Shown here piece by piece: positions 25,518-36,913 of a DNA stretch of 64,000 nucleotides. Both the position numbers and the translations under genes were made by a program. The DNA lies in NCBI GenBank assembly GCA_013398175.1, contig VZRZ01002565.1, positions 785,511-849,510 of the forward strand, in the 5' to 3' direction. The DNA comes from Climacteris rufus. Lineage: Eukaryota > Chordata > Aves > Passeriformes > Climacteridae. Every line of letters begins with the position of its first letter. The stretch's first letter is position 1. The notes below the pieces were generated by a model. The model ran no database searches. It worked only from the letters and a program-made list of their open reading frames with translations, and had not been told where the DNA came from.

Positions 25518-25756
25518 TAGTTCAGAGTCTGAAATGGAGGAGGAAGATGAGGAGGAAGATGATGAACTACTGCTGCCTCAGCAACCCCCTTCAGACTTGG
25601 GAGGTGTGCCATGGAAAGAGGCCGTGCGTATCCACGCCCTCCTGAAAGGGAAGAGTGAAGAAGAGATTGAGGCTGAGCAAAATCATGAGATTGAGTACAG
25701 AGATGATGATGATGAGGAGGAATATGAAGAGGATGAAGATGAAGAGTCAAGTGAAG
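25518..25756 (+). CDS. MICAL3: MICAL3 exon: acidic linker with GGVPWKEAVRIHALLKGKSE
   Basis: 239 nt, phase 2 in and phase 1 out. It starts SSESEMEEEDEEEDDELLLP, carries the strongly conserved PPSDLGGVPWKEAVRIHALL, then KGKSEEEIEAEQ, and ends in a run of Asp/Glu (DDDDEEEYEEDEDEESSE). The acidic runs sit on either side of a short amphipathic helix. The GAT/GAG-rich 3' part is simple in sequence and likely to vary in length between individuals or species. Donor: GAAG followed by gttaga. Confidence 0.95.
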
Positions 25757-26887
25757 GTTAGATTGGTTTGTCCTTTCTTTCTGCTAGCCAGCAGGGAAAA
25801 TGGAGTTATCATGCAAAATTTACCATGCAGAATGAGAAAGATTTGCCTGGGACAGTTTTTCCTCTTTCACTTCCTTGTTGCTCTGATTTTTGAGGGAGTT
25901 ATTGTCAAGGAAAGCTAGAGGTGGATCATTCTGGATACTGAAGGACTTTGCCTACAGGGCAGTTTAGAGTTCTAGTACCAATACGATATGCTTCCCATAC
26001 ACCATGCCAACATGTGCAATGCACAGCTTTGAGCTGCTGTGTTGGTTTATGGTTGGTTTTTATTATTACTTGGAATTGGATTTGAATGTGCCCTTTGTTC
26101 TTTGACAGTAAGAACTGGAAGCATTGTGGTTGCAGTGGTTTCAGTTTTGCAGAGTGCCTCACTAAGGCATAGTGCCCTGTAGCTGTCAGCAGGGCATCCC
26201 ACAAGAAGGTGCTTGTAGCTCTCCTTAGTTAAAAGATGGCCTTGAGAAATAAGGGAGTTCAGGTAGTTGCCATTTTAGCTTTGAGAGATTTCTGTGGAAA
26301 ATCCTAGGGAAAGACTCCTTCCCCTGTGTTTGTCTCAGTCATCAAAATGCAAAGTTTGTGCTAAGAATAGACATGTTTCCAGTGTTTCACCACCATGCCA
26401 AGTTTCTCACCGATCTTGTCTTTGTCTTTATACTCACATTTCCCTTTTGTGGAGACTTGTAGGCTCCAAAGAGCTTTTTCGTAAAGGTCTTTGGCTGCCT
26501 GCTGCAAGCAGAGGTCCAGTTTTGTGAGTCTTAGCCGCACTTTCGTTGATGAGCTCAGCAGGCTCCTTGGCTACCTTTTCAATGTAGGAGCTGTATCTCC
26601 ATGAGTGAAGTCTGTGGAAATCAAGACTTCTTTTTAAGTATGGTAACATGCATGTTGTGTGTTCAGTCTGCTGAACTGTGCTGTTGTTGGATGGATGTTG
26701 TTCCACTCAAGCAGTTTTCCTGTCAGACCCTTTGAGTACAGCGGGAGCACGGGGAGTTGCTGGATTTCCAGGCAGTCTCTCTCTCTGATCCTGTCCTCTC
26801 TCTTTCTCTCTTTCCCTCTCTCCACGGCTTGTGTGTGTACACGCGTGTCTGGTGTGATAAATGGCTGTGTGGTTCCCTCTGCTGTAG
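25757..26887. other. Intron upstream of a cassette exon
   Basis: No exon seen. The last 130 nt hold a CT-rich tract (26777-26823), a TGTGTGTGT-type run and a good acceptor, ccctctgctgtag, all typical of a regulated exon. One TGCATG lies upstream at 26649-26654. Confidence 0.6.
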
Positions 26888-26977
26888 AGGGGGAGTATAA
26901 CCCTTGGGAGAGAGAGCTGCAGCAAGGCCTCTGGCTTCAACGTCTCTCAAGTGAAGAGGACTCGGGTACACAGAAAG
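26888..26977 (+). CDS. MICAL3: MICAL3 cassette exon: EGEYNPWEREL
   Basis: 90 nt between ctctgctgtag and AAAG/gtaccc, phase 1 in and 1 out, so it can be skipped without changing frame. Joined to the acidic exon it reads EGEYNPWERELQQGLWLQRL and then SSEEDSGTQK. The frame is open, acidic and Trp-containing, unlike random intron, and it continues the style of the linker. My memory of the main human MICAL3 form goes from SSEAG directly to the next constitutive exon, so this is probably an alternative exon; its presence in annotated isoforms was not checked. Confidence 0.8.
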
Positions 26978-29900
26978 GTACCCGTACACCATCTCCACTT
27001 CCATTTCCCCAAAGAAGCGGGGAATGTTTGAAAGAGCAGGTCCCACATGAAAAGTTTCTGTGTTTTATTTAATTGTGCTACCAGCTCCCTCTAAACTGAT
27101 TCAGTAGCTGTTGTTCGTGTCCTGGTTCAAGTGCCATAAATCAGATCTGTCATTGCCACTGGTTTTAGGGAAGTGATAAAGCTGCCAGGTACCTCAGGAT
27201 ATCTAAAAACCTAGACAATTTACTTCTGTAATTTGCAAGAATAGTGACCCCCAGGTAATAAGGAGTTTCAGATTTGTTCCATACAAACAGACCACTTGCA
27301 CCTGTGCATTATGTCAGACACCTGGGACACATCAGAAGTCCTGCCTTTAGACTGCCTGTGTCAGCAAACTGGCTTTTTTTGTTGTCCTCTGTGTGTGTGT
27401 GTCTGTCTGTGGGGAGAGTCTGGGAGGAAACTAATCAAGCTACAGCGATCCCTCAAGATTCTTCAAACAGTTACATAATGGTCCTAAAATTAATCAAACA
27501 TTCAAATCTAACAGGTGGTGTCATTTTCCATGATGCATTCTCTTGCAGTTTATTTTTGATAGTTAGTTTCTTTTTATTGTAACACTTGGTCCTAATAGCT
27601 TGTTAATCCCTTAGTTCCTCAATGTTGTTCATTAGAAACAGAACACATAAGAGGAAAATCAAAGTGCTTTCCTGCATGTAAGAGGGCATATGCAGTTGTC
27701 AAAATGTATATGTTGCAGCTTATGGTTGTAATAACCGTAGCTTAGCTTCTGACTTTTTTTTTTAGAGAAAAAAAAAAGGAAGCAGTGTTACAACTTTTTT
27801 GCCATTTAACTTTCCTATGATAAGAATGAGAAGTATTAGTAAGGTGGCTGAAGGGCTTACCTGAAGAATTTCTCCCCATTGCAGCTGCTAGTGTGCTTCA
27901 GACCTGGCTCTTAAGGAGTTGATTTGCAGGTGGCTCCTTATCCCATTAAAGTGAAAACATTAAGACTGCCTACACCTTATAAAGTGCTCATAGGTGCTAC
28001 AGTGAAAATGGAGGAAAGCTACCATTCCAAATCTAAGTGCAATTAATGTTCAGCTTTCTGCAAAGCTTAGCAGGCAGTCCTGAGGGAAGGCTATGCCAGG
28101 TGTTGTTTGAAATTCTCAACAACTTAAACATTAGGGAGGTGTTAGACTTGCCTCTAAGCTGAGCAGCAGCCCTTCATGGCTGGCTGTGCTGCTCTTTAGT
28201 TATTGGAAAAGGTGAAAGGGAGCCATGTCCTAACCAGGACAGTCTCAGGCCTCTATCCAGAGGCTTGTGAAGAAACTAAAGGTGTGTATGTTACACTGGT
28301 CTAAACCCCAGAGAAATCTATTTTAAAACACACAGATCACGTGGGACCTGCTCTTCCTGAGCCTTGCTGAGTGACTCTGTACTTCTCAGCCATGCTGGCA
28401 AACCTAAACCTTTTAACACAAAATTTTGTGTGGCAATGCAAACGCTAACTCTACTCATCCTGGGGCCTGCATGCAAATGCTTTGGTACAGAGTGAGAAAA
28501 GCCCAGGTTCCTGTCCCTGCAGGATGTCCGGTGCCTCTGGCAGCCCACGTGGTTGTGCTAATTGATACAAAAACTCTCTGATGAGGCAACAGAGATGTAA
28601 AGCTGCTGAATACTTGGCTAAATTGTGGAATCCTGCTCTGCATTTGAGTTTGTGCCTCTGAGACCTTTTCCCTTTAATAACCATCTGCTGATTCTGTCCT
28701 TCCTGCAGTTCCTTCTGCCTGTTTCTTCTGCAGTTTTAATGCCAATTCTCACACATAGTCATTCCTGAAAAGGAAATCCCAAACACTTTGTCATGTCTGT
28801 GGAAAACATGGCTGGGAGAAAGGAACTTGTTAAAATGAGACAGCAGGAAATAATGAGTGCAAGCTCTAAATGCTGCTAATGTGTCGTGTTTCCTTCAAAC
28901 ACTAGGGCACCATATGAAAATCTAACTGCTTTTGAGGTTCTAAACTGCTGAAACAATGTTTTGCCCTACTCAGTGGTAATCGAACTGTTGTGACAAATTT
29001 ACTTCCTACTTTATAAAGTAAGTGGGTATTTTCCTCTTGGGCTGAGAAAATTGCTTTTGAAGACCACTCCTGCAGACTGTGAGTAGGTGAACACCTGTGC
29101 CCTGCAGAACCAGTTTTTTATTACGGATAAATGAAGCCTGAATTACAGTCACAGAGCAGATAGCAATAAAGACAGGGTCTATAAATTTAATACCCCAGAG
29201 CAAGTGCTCCCAAGGTGGGTGTTCTGCAGAAGTTAAACAAGCTCATCAATTGCTGTAGCTGCCCATTGTTCTCTTTGACATTCCATAAGTAGCTGAGCTT
29301 TGTGTAGGCAGGTAATTGAGGTGTAATGCAATTTCTCTTAAACAAAATAATTTGTGCGACAGGAATTCCCTTCTGGGGAGCTGTTAAGTCACAACCAAAA
29401 TGCTGTTATTCTCCAGATAAAAAATTCTCCCTTTGAACAAAGGAGCCATGAGTAAACAAAGTGGTGTTTTAGGTGCTAAAATGAGCATGTGTCCGTATGT
29501 GCATACACACATAAACACACATGTGAAACTCTGAGATCTGTCATGTAATCTAATTCACAAAGAAGTGTGTACCCAGCCTAGAAAGAAGTGCCTAACACAA
29601 TAGCAGGGAATGAAAAACCTTTTGTCTTGGTGCATCAATCAAATGCAGATTGTCCCTTGCCTTTAACAGCAAGACATCTTTGGCAATAATGATAATGAAT
29701 AGGCTGAAGGAGCTGGAAATTTCTGCTAAGTTGGTATTTACATACCAAACACTGTTGGACACCCAGAGAACATCTTTCATTTCAGCCAAGCTTCTTGCAG
29801 TAGAGATAATCTCTAATGATGTTTTTATCAGCACCCCTCTGCCTTTGGAATGGCGTTACTCAGCGTGAGGAGTGCTGTATTGGTGTATGCGTGCACACAC

Positions 29901-30075
29901 AATGCTGGGCTTTTTCTGTCTGTCTTGCAAACTGATCTTAGCCAATAATATTTTCTTTTCTTATTTCCTTTCCTGTGATGTGTTACCTTTCCTTTCCACT
30001 GTTCTCCCTTCTTTTCCTCCCTGCCCTTCATACACCCTGCCCACAACCTGTTATGCCATGCCCTCCTCCTGCTAG
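26978..30075. other. Intron; no gene recognised
   Basis: Nothing supported except a pyrimidine-rich stretch of about 130 nt (29930-30070) leading to the acceptor ctcctgctag. Confidence 0.65.
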
Positions 30076-30213
30076 CTGGAAACCTTAGACTGCAGCAGAT
30101 TGTAAATCCGGTTGATCCTCTGGAGATCCTGGCAGATGTGCACTGGACACACATCCGTGAAAAAGAGGAGGAGGAAAAAATGGTCTCAGCCTCCAAGTCC
30201 TCCACCTCCAGAG
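30076..30213 (+). CDS. MICAL3: MICAL3 exon: DPLEILADVHWTHIRE
   Basis: 138 nt, phase 1 in and 1 out. It encodes AGNLRLQQIVNPVDPLEILA, then DVHWTHIREKEEEEK and MVSASKSSTSR. DVHWTHIRE is a hallmark of the MICAL3 linker. Donor AGAG/gtaatc. Because both ends are phase 1 it could in principle be skipped, but it is conserved in the main form. Confidence 0.95.
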
Positions 30214-32326
30214 GTAATCTCCCCCAAGCCCCACACCAGCAGTTCTTGGATCACGGTTGCAGCTGTTTAACTCTGTTGCTTCTGCGCCCTTCAAGAGCAG
30301 TGAATTCCGCAGGGGCAGCAGTGATTGAAAGGAACTACTTTCAAATTGCACTAAAATTACACTTGGTTAAACATTTTGCTTTTCAGGTCAGTGTGTGTTT
30401 AAAATTGCTGCTTTCTTACCTCTGTGACAGTGTGACTTCTTCTGACCCTTTTGTCTGCCTGCTTGGACTCCATAGCATTTTTCCTTACCACACACAATTT
30501 GGTAGTGCTGGCAATCGGCCCTCTGTAACTGACTTGAGGGATGCTGATAGTAGTGGTCCTGTGCTTTTTGTGGCAGTGAGGACTCTATGCTCTTTAGGGA
30601 AAGCTAAGGGGCTGTATTGTGTAGCTACTACAGCAAAGATTGAATAGGGTCAGCTTCTGTATTGAACATATTTCTCTACTGCTTCTTTTTCAAGTATGTA
30701 ACTGCATCTGATATTAGCAGGCAATGATGGGGGTCAAAGGGCTTGCAAATCTGATCAGTGGGGATTTTGACTCCTTGTGTGTAAGATTTGACAGTATTTC
30801 TACTTCAAATGTGAGGTGTGACCATTGCAAGTTGCCGGTTACTTAGAGGAAAACTTTGGAGGGGGAAAATGCCAATAGTCTAGATCTCATGTGAGCACTT
30901 TCCAGCAGTCCCTGCTGACCTTGTCCTAGGCTCTTTTACAGTGTGTCTTAAGGTAAGTGTGTCCTAAGTGCTTTACCTATGGGTTTGAATAAAAGTTCAC
31001 CAAGCAGCTGATGAGCAGTGGTCTTCTCTCAGTCTGCAGCCACTGTGACAGAATTGCAGAGGGAGTAAGGATGAGGAGAGATGTCTTCCACAGCAAATGT
31101 GAAATTAAATTAAAGCGCCTCGAACTCTACCTCATGTTACTTGATCCTCTTCTGTTCCAGTTCATTATCTTCTCCTCACAGTTTAGATGTTTGGTGTGGG
31201 GTTTTTTTAATCCTGATCTAGCTTGATACACAACTCCAGATCAGTTTCACTACACTTACACTTGCAGTTTGTAGAATGCAGTGGGCTTTTCTGGTGTGAA
31301 ATCAGCTTACAAATAAGAGATGGGTATTTTGTTCCCACTGCAGTCACAGAAATAAGCTGTGTTCAGCTGTCTGTAACTTTCACTATTAGTAGAATGGTTG
31401 ATTAATGTTTAAAAAACACCAATTAAAAAATGTTAACACAGTTTATTAAATTTACAACAATTAAGGTTTTTTGTACTTCTGCTTGAGGGTCTGTGTCACT
31501 CTAGTTCCCAGATTTTTATTTTAATTTGTATTTTGTAATCCCTGCTTTTCTTTGGTGTACTGGTACAGTTGCCAGTAATAGGTGATCTTTCCCAAATTGA
31601 TATTGTGGTCTTTCCAAATTCCTTTGGGGAGGGAGTCAGTATTTTCTTTCTGTCCCTTCAAACTGCTTTATGATTAGCTGCTTCCATTGCTTTGTCTTAT
31701 GGTAGAGGTGTGTGCAGGTGTTATCAGAAGTTTGGGTATTTAAAAGGCTGTTGCCAATATGTATTTGTGGACATGTTGTAAGCTTTATTGAACCTTAGTT
31801 CAACAGAGGAATTGTTTCTGGCTGAGCTGTATTGTGTGATGTGAGGTGTTTGGAGAGCCCATTGGCAGCAGCAGGTTTGATGTGACAGCCTGGGACTGTG
31901 GCAGCTCACAGAGTCACCTCTCCTTGTGCTTTGGGAGCTCTTCTTCATCTGCTGGTGTGGGCACCTGGACAGTGCAGGTGCTGAGACACCTGCACCCCGC
32001 TCATTGCTCAGCTCTTTCTTCTCAGTTTCCCTCCTCTGCAGAGTTTCAAGTGGAGCACAGCAGCAGCAACCTGCTGGTCAGATGTGATGTTTTTCTCACT
32101 GTGCCACCCATATTTCCTCTAACATTACGGATCCCAAAGGAAGATTAGGCCCCTGACATTTGTGTGTTATCTCGATTGAATTCTCAAGCCTGGAATCAGT
32201 TTGAAATTTCATAGGTTTTATTCCTGTATTTGCTACTGAAGAATTTCCCTTTGTCACTCTTCTGTTTTAGACTCTGGCTGATGGTCTAATTTTGATTTCT
32301 TGCAATTTATTGTTTTTTAAATTCAG
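30214..32326. other. Intron before a cassette exon
   Basis: No gene or known repeat recognised. The ORFs at 30138-30647 and 31846-32148 are read-through or chance frames. The sequence ends with a T-rich tract and attcag. Confidence 0.65.
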
Positions 32327-32389
32327 CATCCGACCTTCCCTCCGTACGCCATGAGGCGGTACAGGCGTGGCTGGAGACGGTCCCTGGAG
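32327..32389 (+). CDS. MICAL3: MICAL3 cassette exon: SVRHEAVQAWLETV
   Basis: 63 nt with acceptor aaattcag and donor GGAG/gtagtt, phase 1 in and 1 out. It adds ASDLPSVRHEAVQAWLETVP (20 residues) and G. The exon is CpG-rich in an AT-rich setting, which is typical of conserved coding DNA. The predicted HEAVQAWLETV helix resembles a short docking peptide. It is absent from the main human form as I remember it, so it is taken as an alternative exon. TGCATG elements lie 115 and 149 nt downstream of the donor. Confidence 0.75.
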
Positions 32390-32503
32390 GTAGTTTGGTG
32401 ATGTTCTATGTATTCCACTGCACAATAACCCTGCCCATCTCTTCTCCATGCCTTCAGCAGCTGAGCTGGTACTTTAACCCTGGAACTTCAGCCCTGTCGC
32501 TAC

Positions 32504-32543
32504 TGCATGAGTGGAGTGGAGGGGGGAACGGGGAGTGTGCATG
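32504..32543 (+). promoter_or_regulatory. Two TGCATG elements (RBFOX-type) downstream of the 32327-32389 exon
   Basis: TGCATG at 32504-32509 and 32538-32543. RBFOX proteins bind (U)GCAUG, and sites downstream of an exon usually promote its inclusion in brain and muscle (established knowledge). The link to this exon is inferred from position only. Confidence 0.5.
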
Positions 32544-35500
32544 TCCGCCTTGCTCAGACAGCCCCTCCTCGCATGAACGCCACCCTCGTAACCCCTCTGA
32601 AGGCAGGCCAAAGGCAGATTGTCAGGGTGTGATCATGGAGGGAGAGGAGTCTAGCTCAGTGCTTCCATGTGCTTTGTAAACTGAGGACAAGACCAGTTTT
32701 CCTTCCTTTAACCCCTAGAGTTAAAAGAACATGGGGCTTTCTTGCAGTTGAAGGGTTAAGTGACAGAGAGTGCTTAAAGCAACTACACTTCTCTGTAGTG
32801 ACTGCAAACTGTAGTTATGTGGTCAAGAACACAAGAAAGAAGAATAAGTGAAAGCTGGGATCTTTAGGAATAGTGATGGTTGTTGTGTCTCCTTTGGCCT
32901 GGGGTTCGTGTTATTCAGGAAAGCCTCAGAAATGTTGAAGGATGGTAGAGCTCAGCTGATTTTTTTTATGTGGTCCTCTAAGCTCTATTACAAACCAACG
33001 AGCATGAAGATTCTGGGATGACAGTAAGGGAGTACATTTGTGTAAAGCTGTGAAGGTGTCTCAATCAGTGGAGCAGTTTGTGCTAGGTAGTTGATCTACA
33101 GCTGAGTTGCTTTGGCACATCAGACTAGCCAGCTTGCCTTTAAAACTTTGCTTCTGCTGCTGCTTTGGCAAGTCAGCAGTGTTTACAAGATGTCTGCACA
33201 TGATGCAGGCTGCTCACAGCTGCCAGCTAATATGAACCAAGTGCTGATCCCAGTTTCTGGCTGCCGTAGTGTGTAACTTCTGAGTTATTGTGTGACAGCT
33301 TCTGGCCTCTTGCTCCTTACCCTAACTGCATATATGTATATGCACAGTATATGTATAATATAACCAGCCACCTGCAAGCTTTGTGTCCCTCAGAATGGGA
33401 TCCACCCTTGCACCAAGTTGTTACTTATTGATGCATCTGTAATCTCCCATTGAGTTTTGTATACCAACCTATTTAAAACCTGATTTTCTCCCCTCTCTCC
33501 AACACAATCTGTGTGTGTCACGTCCATTCATGGTTTCTGGATCTGAAGACCCACATATGCATAGTGGATTCAGATATTCTTAACATCAGTTATTTTTTTT
33601 TGCAAGTTTTGATTAAAATTACTCACATTTGCTGTTACCATAAAACCATTCCATGACATTACCATTTCCAAAATAACATAAGCTACTGCATACCTAGGCA
33701 ACAATCAGACTGGGGCATGGTATGGTTTTGTCCAGTAGATTTGTAAATGTCCCTGGGGGCCGCCCAGCCTTTGCCATGTGATTCAGTTTCCTGTGCTTGA
33801 CATCAGTAAGGGTCTGGATTTGATAATCCTCTGACATGAAGGAATGGGCCCGTACGTTATCACATGTGAGTGGAACTGCCTTTTCACAGTAGTTGACAGA
33901 AAATAAACTAGCCAGTATGTTTGTCTGTCTGAATACTACTACAGAGCATGGAAACAAAGGAAAAAAGGAAATTCTCAGGTTGAAGGATGAAGACAAACCA
34001 CCCACTGAAGGCTGTGTTTCGAAATAAGCAAAAACCTGTATTAGAGAAAGAGGAGAGGCTGCAAGACCTCAGTTTTAGGGAGGGTTAGTTTGTTTTCAAG
34101 ATTTTCTTAAATAGCAATGCTATTACATAAATGGTTCCAAGAGCCACATGGTCACTAGTAAACAAAAAGGATCAGGGCCTACTCCCTGACATAGGAGGAA
34201 GCTGGCATGGATCCCTCCCTATGGCTTCACTTGTGCCATCCAGAATCAGGCTGCATTTGGGCTGCCTATGGAAACAGCCTCCAGCCCTGCCCTGGGAACT
34301 CACTGCTGGGAGTTGTGCCTGGAGCCCTCCTCAGGAGGACAGGGTGACTCTGCCTCTTCAGGCCTAGAGACTTGCACCACCTAATTTACTGCTATGGGCG
34401 CAACCAAGAAGGTTGTAAATATCTCTTATCATTGTTGCAGAACCATATCCTGTCTGTATAATTAGCAAACGTGCTTAATAAGACATGCTGACTGTGTACA
34501 CATTTGCAGTAGGATGTACAACAGAGTCAAATGTCTGCATGTTCTTGAACATGAATTGATAACTTGCTGCACACTTAAAATTGGAGTTCACTGATGCTAC
34601 TGTGGGAAAAAAAAACCTGGAAGTACTCACTTTTAAAAAATACTTAAATTATGTTTAATGAAAATGTTTAACCAAAAGCAAAAGATCATCCATAGCACCA
34701 GTTTTCTAACAAGTATAATTTAATAATGAAATTTATACCCCACACTTTGGTCTTTCTCTCCTACTCTTAATTAAGAGTAATTAAGTCTTGTCACAAGAAG
34801 TAATGTCAGATGTCATAGTTTTCAGAGTTACAAATTCAAGAATCTTTTCTTTATTTTGACCCAGCAAACAAAATTGTGGTCTGTAAAAGAAAAAGAAAAG
34901 TTTTGAATATGTAATTTTATTGACTTAAAAGTATCTCAGTAATGTTCTGTAACAGAAAAAAGGCTTTTTATATGTCATTTTTATTACTTTAAAATATCTC
35001 AATTTGTGCCCTAGTTGCTTGTACAGCATATGCATTTTCTTAGACATTATTACCAAAGACTGCTGTAGGTGCACAGAGTTAAACAGTTTCCAGGTGTCAT
35101 ATTGGTCCATCCCAGAGCAGACTCTGACTTACACCCTCAAAGCCTGTTTCAATTTCAAGGTGAACAGTCCTGGTACATTGTGAGATTTCAGTTTTGACCT
35201 AATACACGTGCTATCTAGTGGTGGTAACTGTTGTGGTATGGTAAAGAGAAAAAATAATCTTCCTGGAAGAACAGTAACCTTTATTCTGGTTTGATGTCCT
35301 CCCAGTCCCCTTCTTGTTTAATTTTTCACAAGGCCTGTTGCTCAGAAAAGGCTTGGCAGCTTTCACTGCAAATGCCTTGGAGACACCCAAGGGCAGGCAT
35401 TCATTGGAGTCTGGAAATGTAATTTCACCGTAGATGTCTTTCCAGGTGACACATATTAGGATTTCTTGTTTTGACAGTAATTAATAAACATCTCCAGTAT

Positions 35501-35590
35501 AAACTGTTGGTACAGTTCAATGTAGAACTTTTTCACTGTGTAGTGTTTGTTTTCTTTTCTTTTTTTTCTCAATATTTGAATATATTCTAG
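32544..35590. other. Intron; no gene recognised
   Basis: No known repeat or exon. A short (TATA/CATA)-like stretch lies at about 33330-33362. The sequence ends in a T-rich tract and tattctag. Confidence 0.6.
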
Positions 35591-35695
35591 CTCCATGTGA
35601 GGATGATGATGTGGAGGATGAGCTGGGCACAGAGCCTGCAGACACAGAAGGGCAGGCAGGTGAAGAGGGAGACACGGGTGCAGAGCTGGATGATG
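35591..35695 (+). CDS. MICAL3: MICAL3 exon: acidic, EDELGTEPADTEG
   Basis: 105 nt, phase 1 in and 1 out. It encodes APCEDDDVEDELGTEPADTE, then GQAGEEGDTGAELDD. GDTGAELDD aligns exactly with the same site in mammalian MICAL3. No folded domain is expected: 15 of about 35 residues are Asp or Glu. Confidence 0.94.
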
Positions 35696-36290
35696 GTAGG
35701 GTACCACTGTGCAGCTTTTAAACCTGTTGTGTGAACAGAATTGTATTGGCAGTCAACACTTTGCATGAGGGTACTTAAACCTGGTCTTATTTTTAGAGAT
35801 GTGGGAGTTTGTTTCAAATATTCAAGAGGGAGCCAGGAGTGAGGGATAAAAAGAGAAGAACCTTAATGCCATGGATTGTGTAATGAATTTCTCATGTCCC
35901 CTCACCACGTGTCTTGTGTCTGTATTCAGTACTGATCCTGATGAATAACAGAAAATGAAATAAATTTGTGAAAGGTCCACAATATTATGTTAGAATCTTT
36001 CACTTGCTGTTGTAAAATTAACTGCATATGGCAGAAAACATTCAAATTTTCCAGAAAACTGATAAGGCAGGACTTCAGTTACTGATTTAACTACTTGTAC
36101 TAACAGTCCAATCATTTACTGCTTACATTTACTGCTTAAATGACTAATTATCACACTCAAATGGAGTGAACATTTAGGTGTTCAGATTATGAAAGTGATT
36201 AGCACCATGTGAATAGAAGGACAGTATTATGTTCTGCTGGACTTTGTATCCAAGTTCTGTTGTCTTTTTTCCCTCCCCATCCATGATCAG
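35696..36290. other. Intron
   Basis: 595 nt with GT at 35696 and acceptor ccatgatcag. Nothing else seen. Confidence 0.85.
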
Positions 36291-36422
36291 ATGACATCCC
36301 ATCTGATGCAGAAGCGGAGTTCCGCTCACGTCAGGGTGGTGCAGAAGGGCCAGAACTAAAAGTCTCTGAGGATGAAGAAGGTGAAGAAGAAGCAGAAGGT
36401 GCTTCTCGCAGTGTGACAGAAG
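36291..36422 (+). CDS. MICAL3: MICAL3 exon: acidic, ELKVSEDEEG
   Basis: 132 nt, phase 1 in and 1 out. It encodes DIPSDAEAEFRSRQGGAEG, then PELKVSEDEEGEEEAEG and ASRSVTE. The PSDAE and RVSEDEE landmarks match mammalian MICAL3. Disordered and strongly acidic. Confidence 0.94.
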
Positions 36423-36821
36423 GTAATCCCTTTCCTTCAGTGTTTGAGTGATTTTAATTTCGAGATAGTCTGTACATTTATGGGATTTAGGAGATGAGAG
36501 TTTCTTGGATTTGAACCATCTCACTGCTCTCAGTGGCAAGGTCTGTGCTTGCATGAACATTTTGAGAAGAATGTTCTGAATCCATTAATTACAACTTTAT
36601 AAAATGTGAGAACCCTTCTAACTGCTGTTTTCTTGTAAAAGTTGTTGCATTAAAAAGCTTGCACTATTTTGGACATTTAAAAATTTTTGTCTGTATTCCA
36701 GATGTCCAATCTAGAATTTGTAAAAAACCAAGAAATTTGTCATTACTTGTTGTGTGTAACTTCAAAAAAAATAGGATATTAATGGTCTAATGTGTTTTTG
36801 GAACATTTTTGCTTTCTCTAG
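36423..36821. other. Intron
   Basis: 399 nt, ending gctttctctag. Nothing else seen. Confidence 0.85.
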
Positions 36822-36913
36822 ATCCATGCAAGCCATCCATCCCTATCCAGCCTTCTAGTGACAGTGTCCTTCCTCTGTCTCCAGCTGCTAGTCCCAAAGC
36901 AAAACAAGCAGAG
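36822..36913 (+). CDS. MICAL3: MICAL3 exon: Ser/Pro-rich linker
   Basis: 92 nt, phase 1 in and 0 out. It encodes DPCKPSIPIQPSSDSVLPLS, then PAASPKAKQAE. It ends the run of phase-1 exons. Weakly conserved Ser/Pro-rich sequence; identity rests mainly on position, splice sites (GAG/gtaaga is near-perfect) and phase. Confidence 0.9.
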
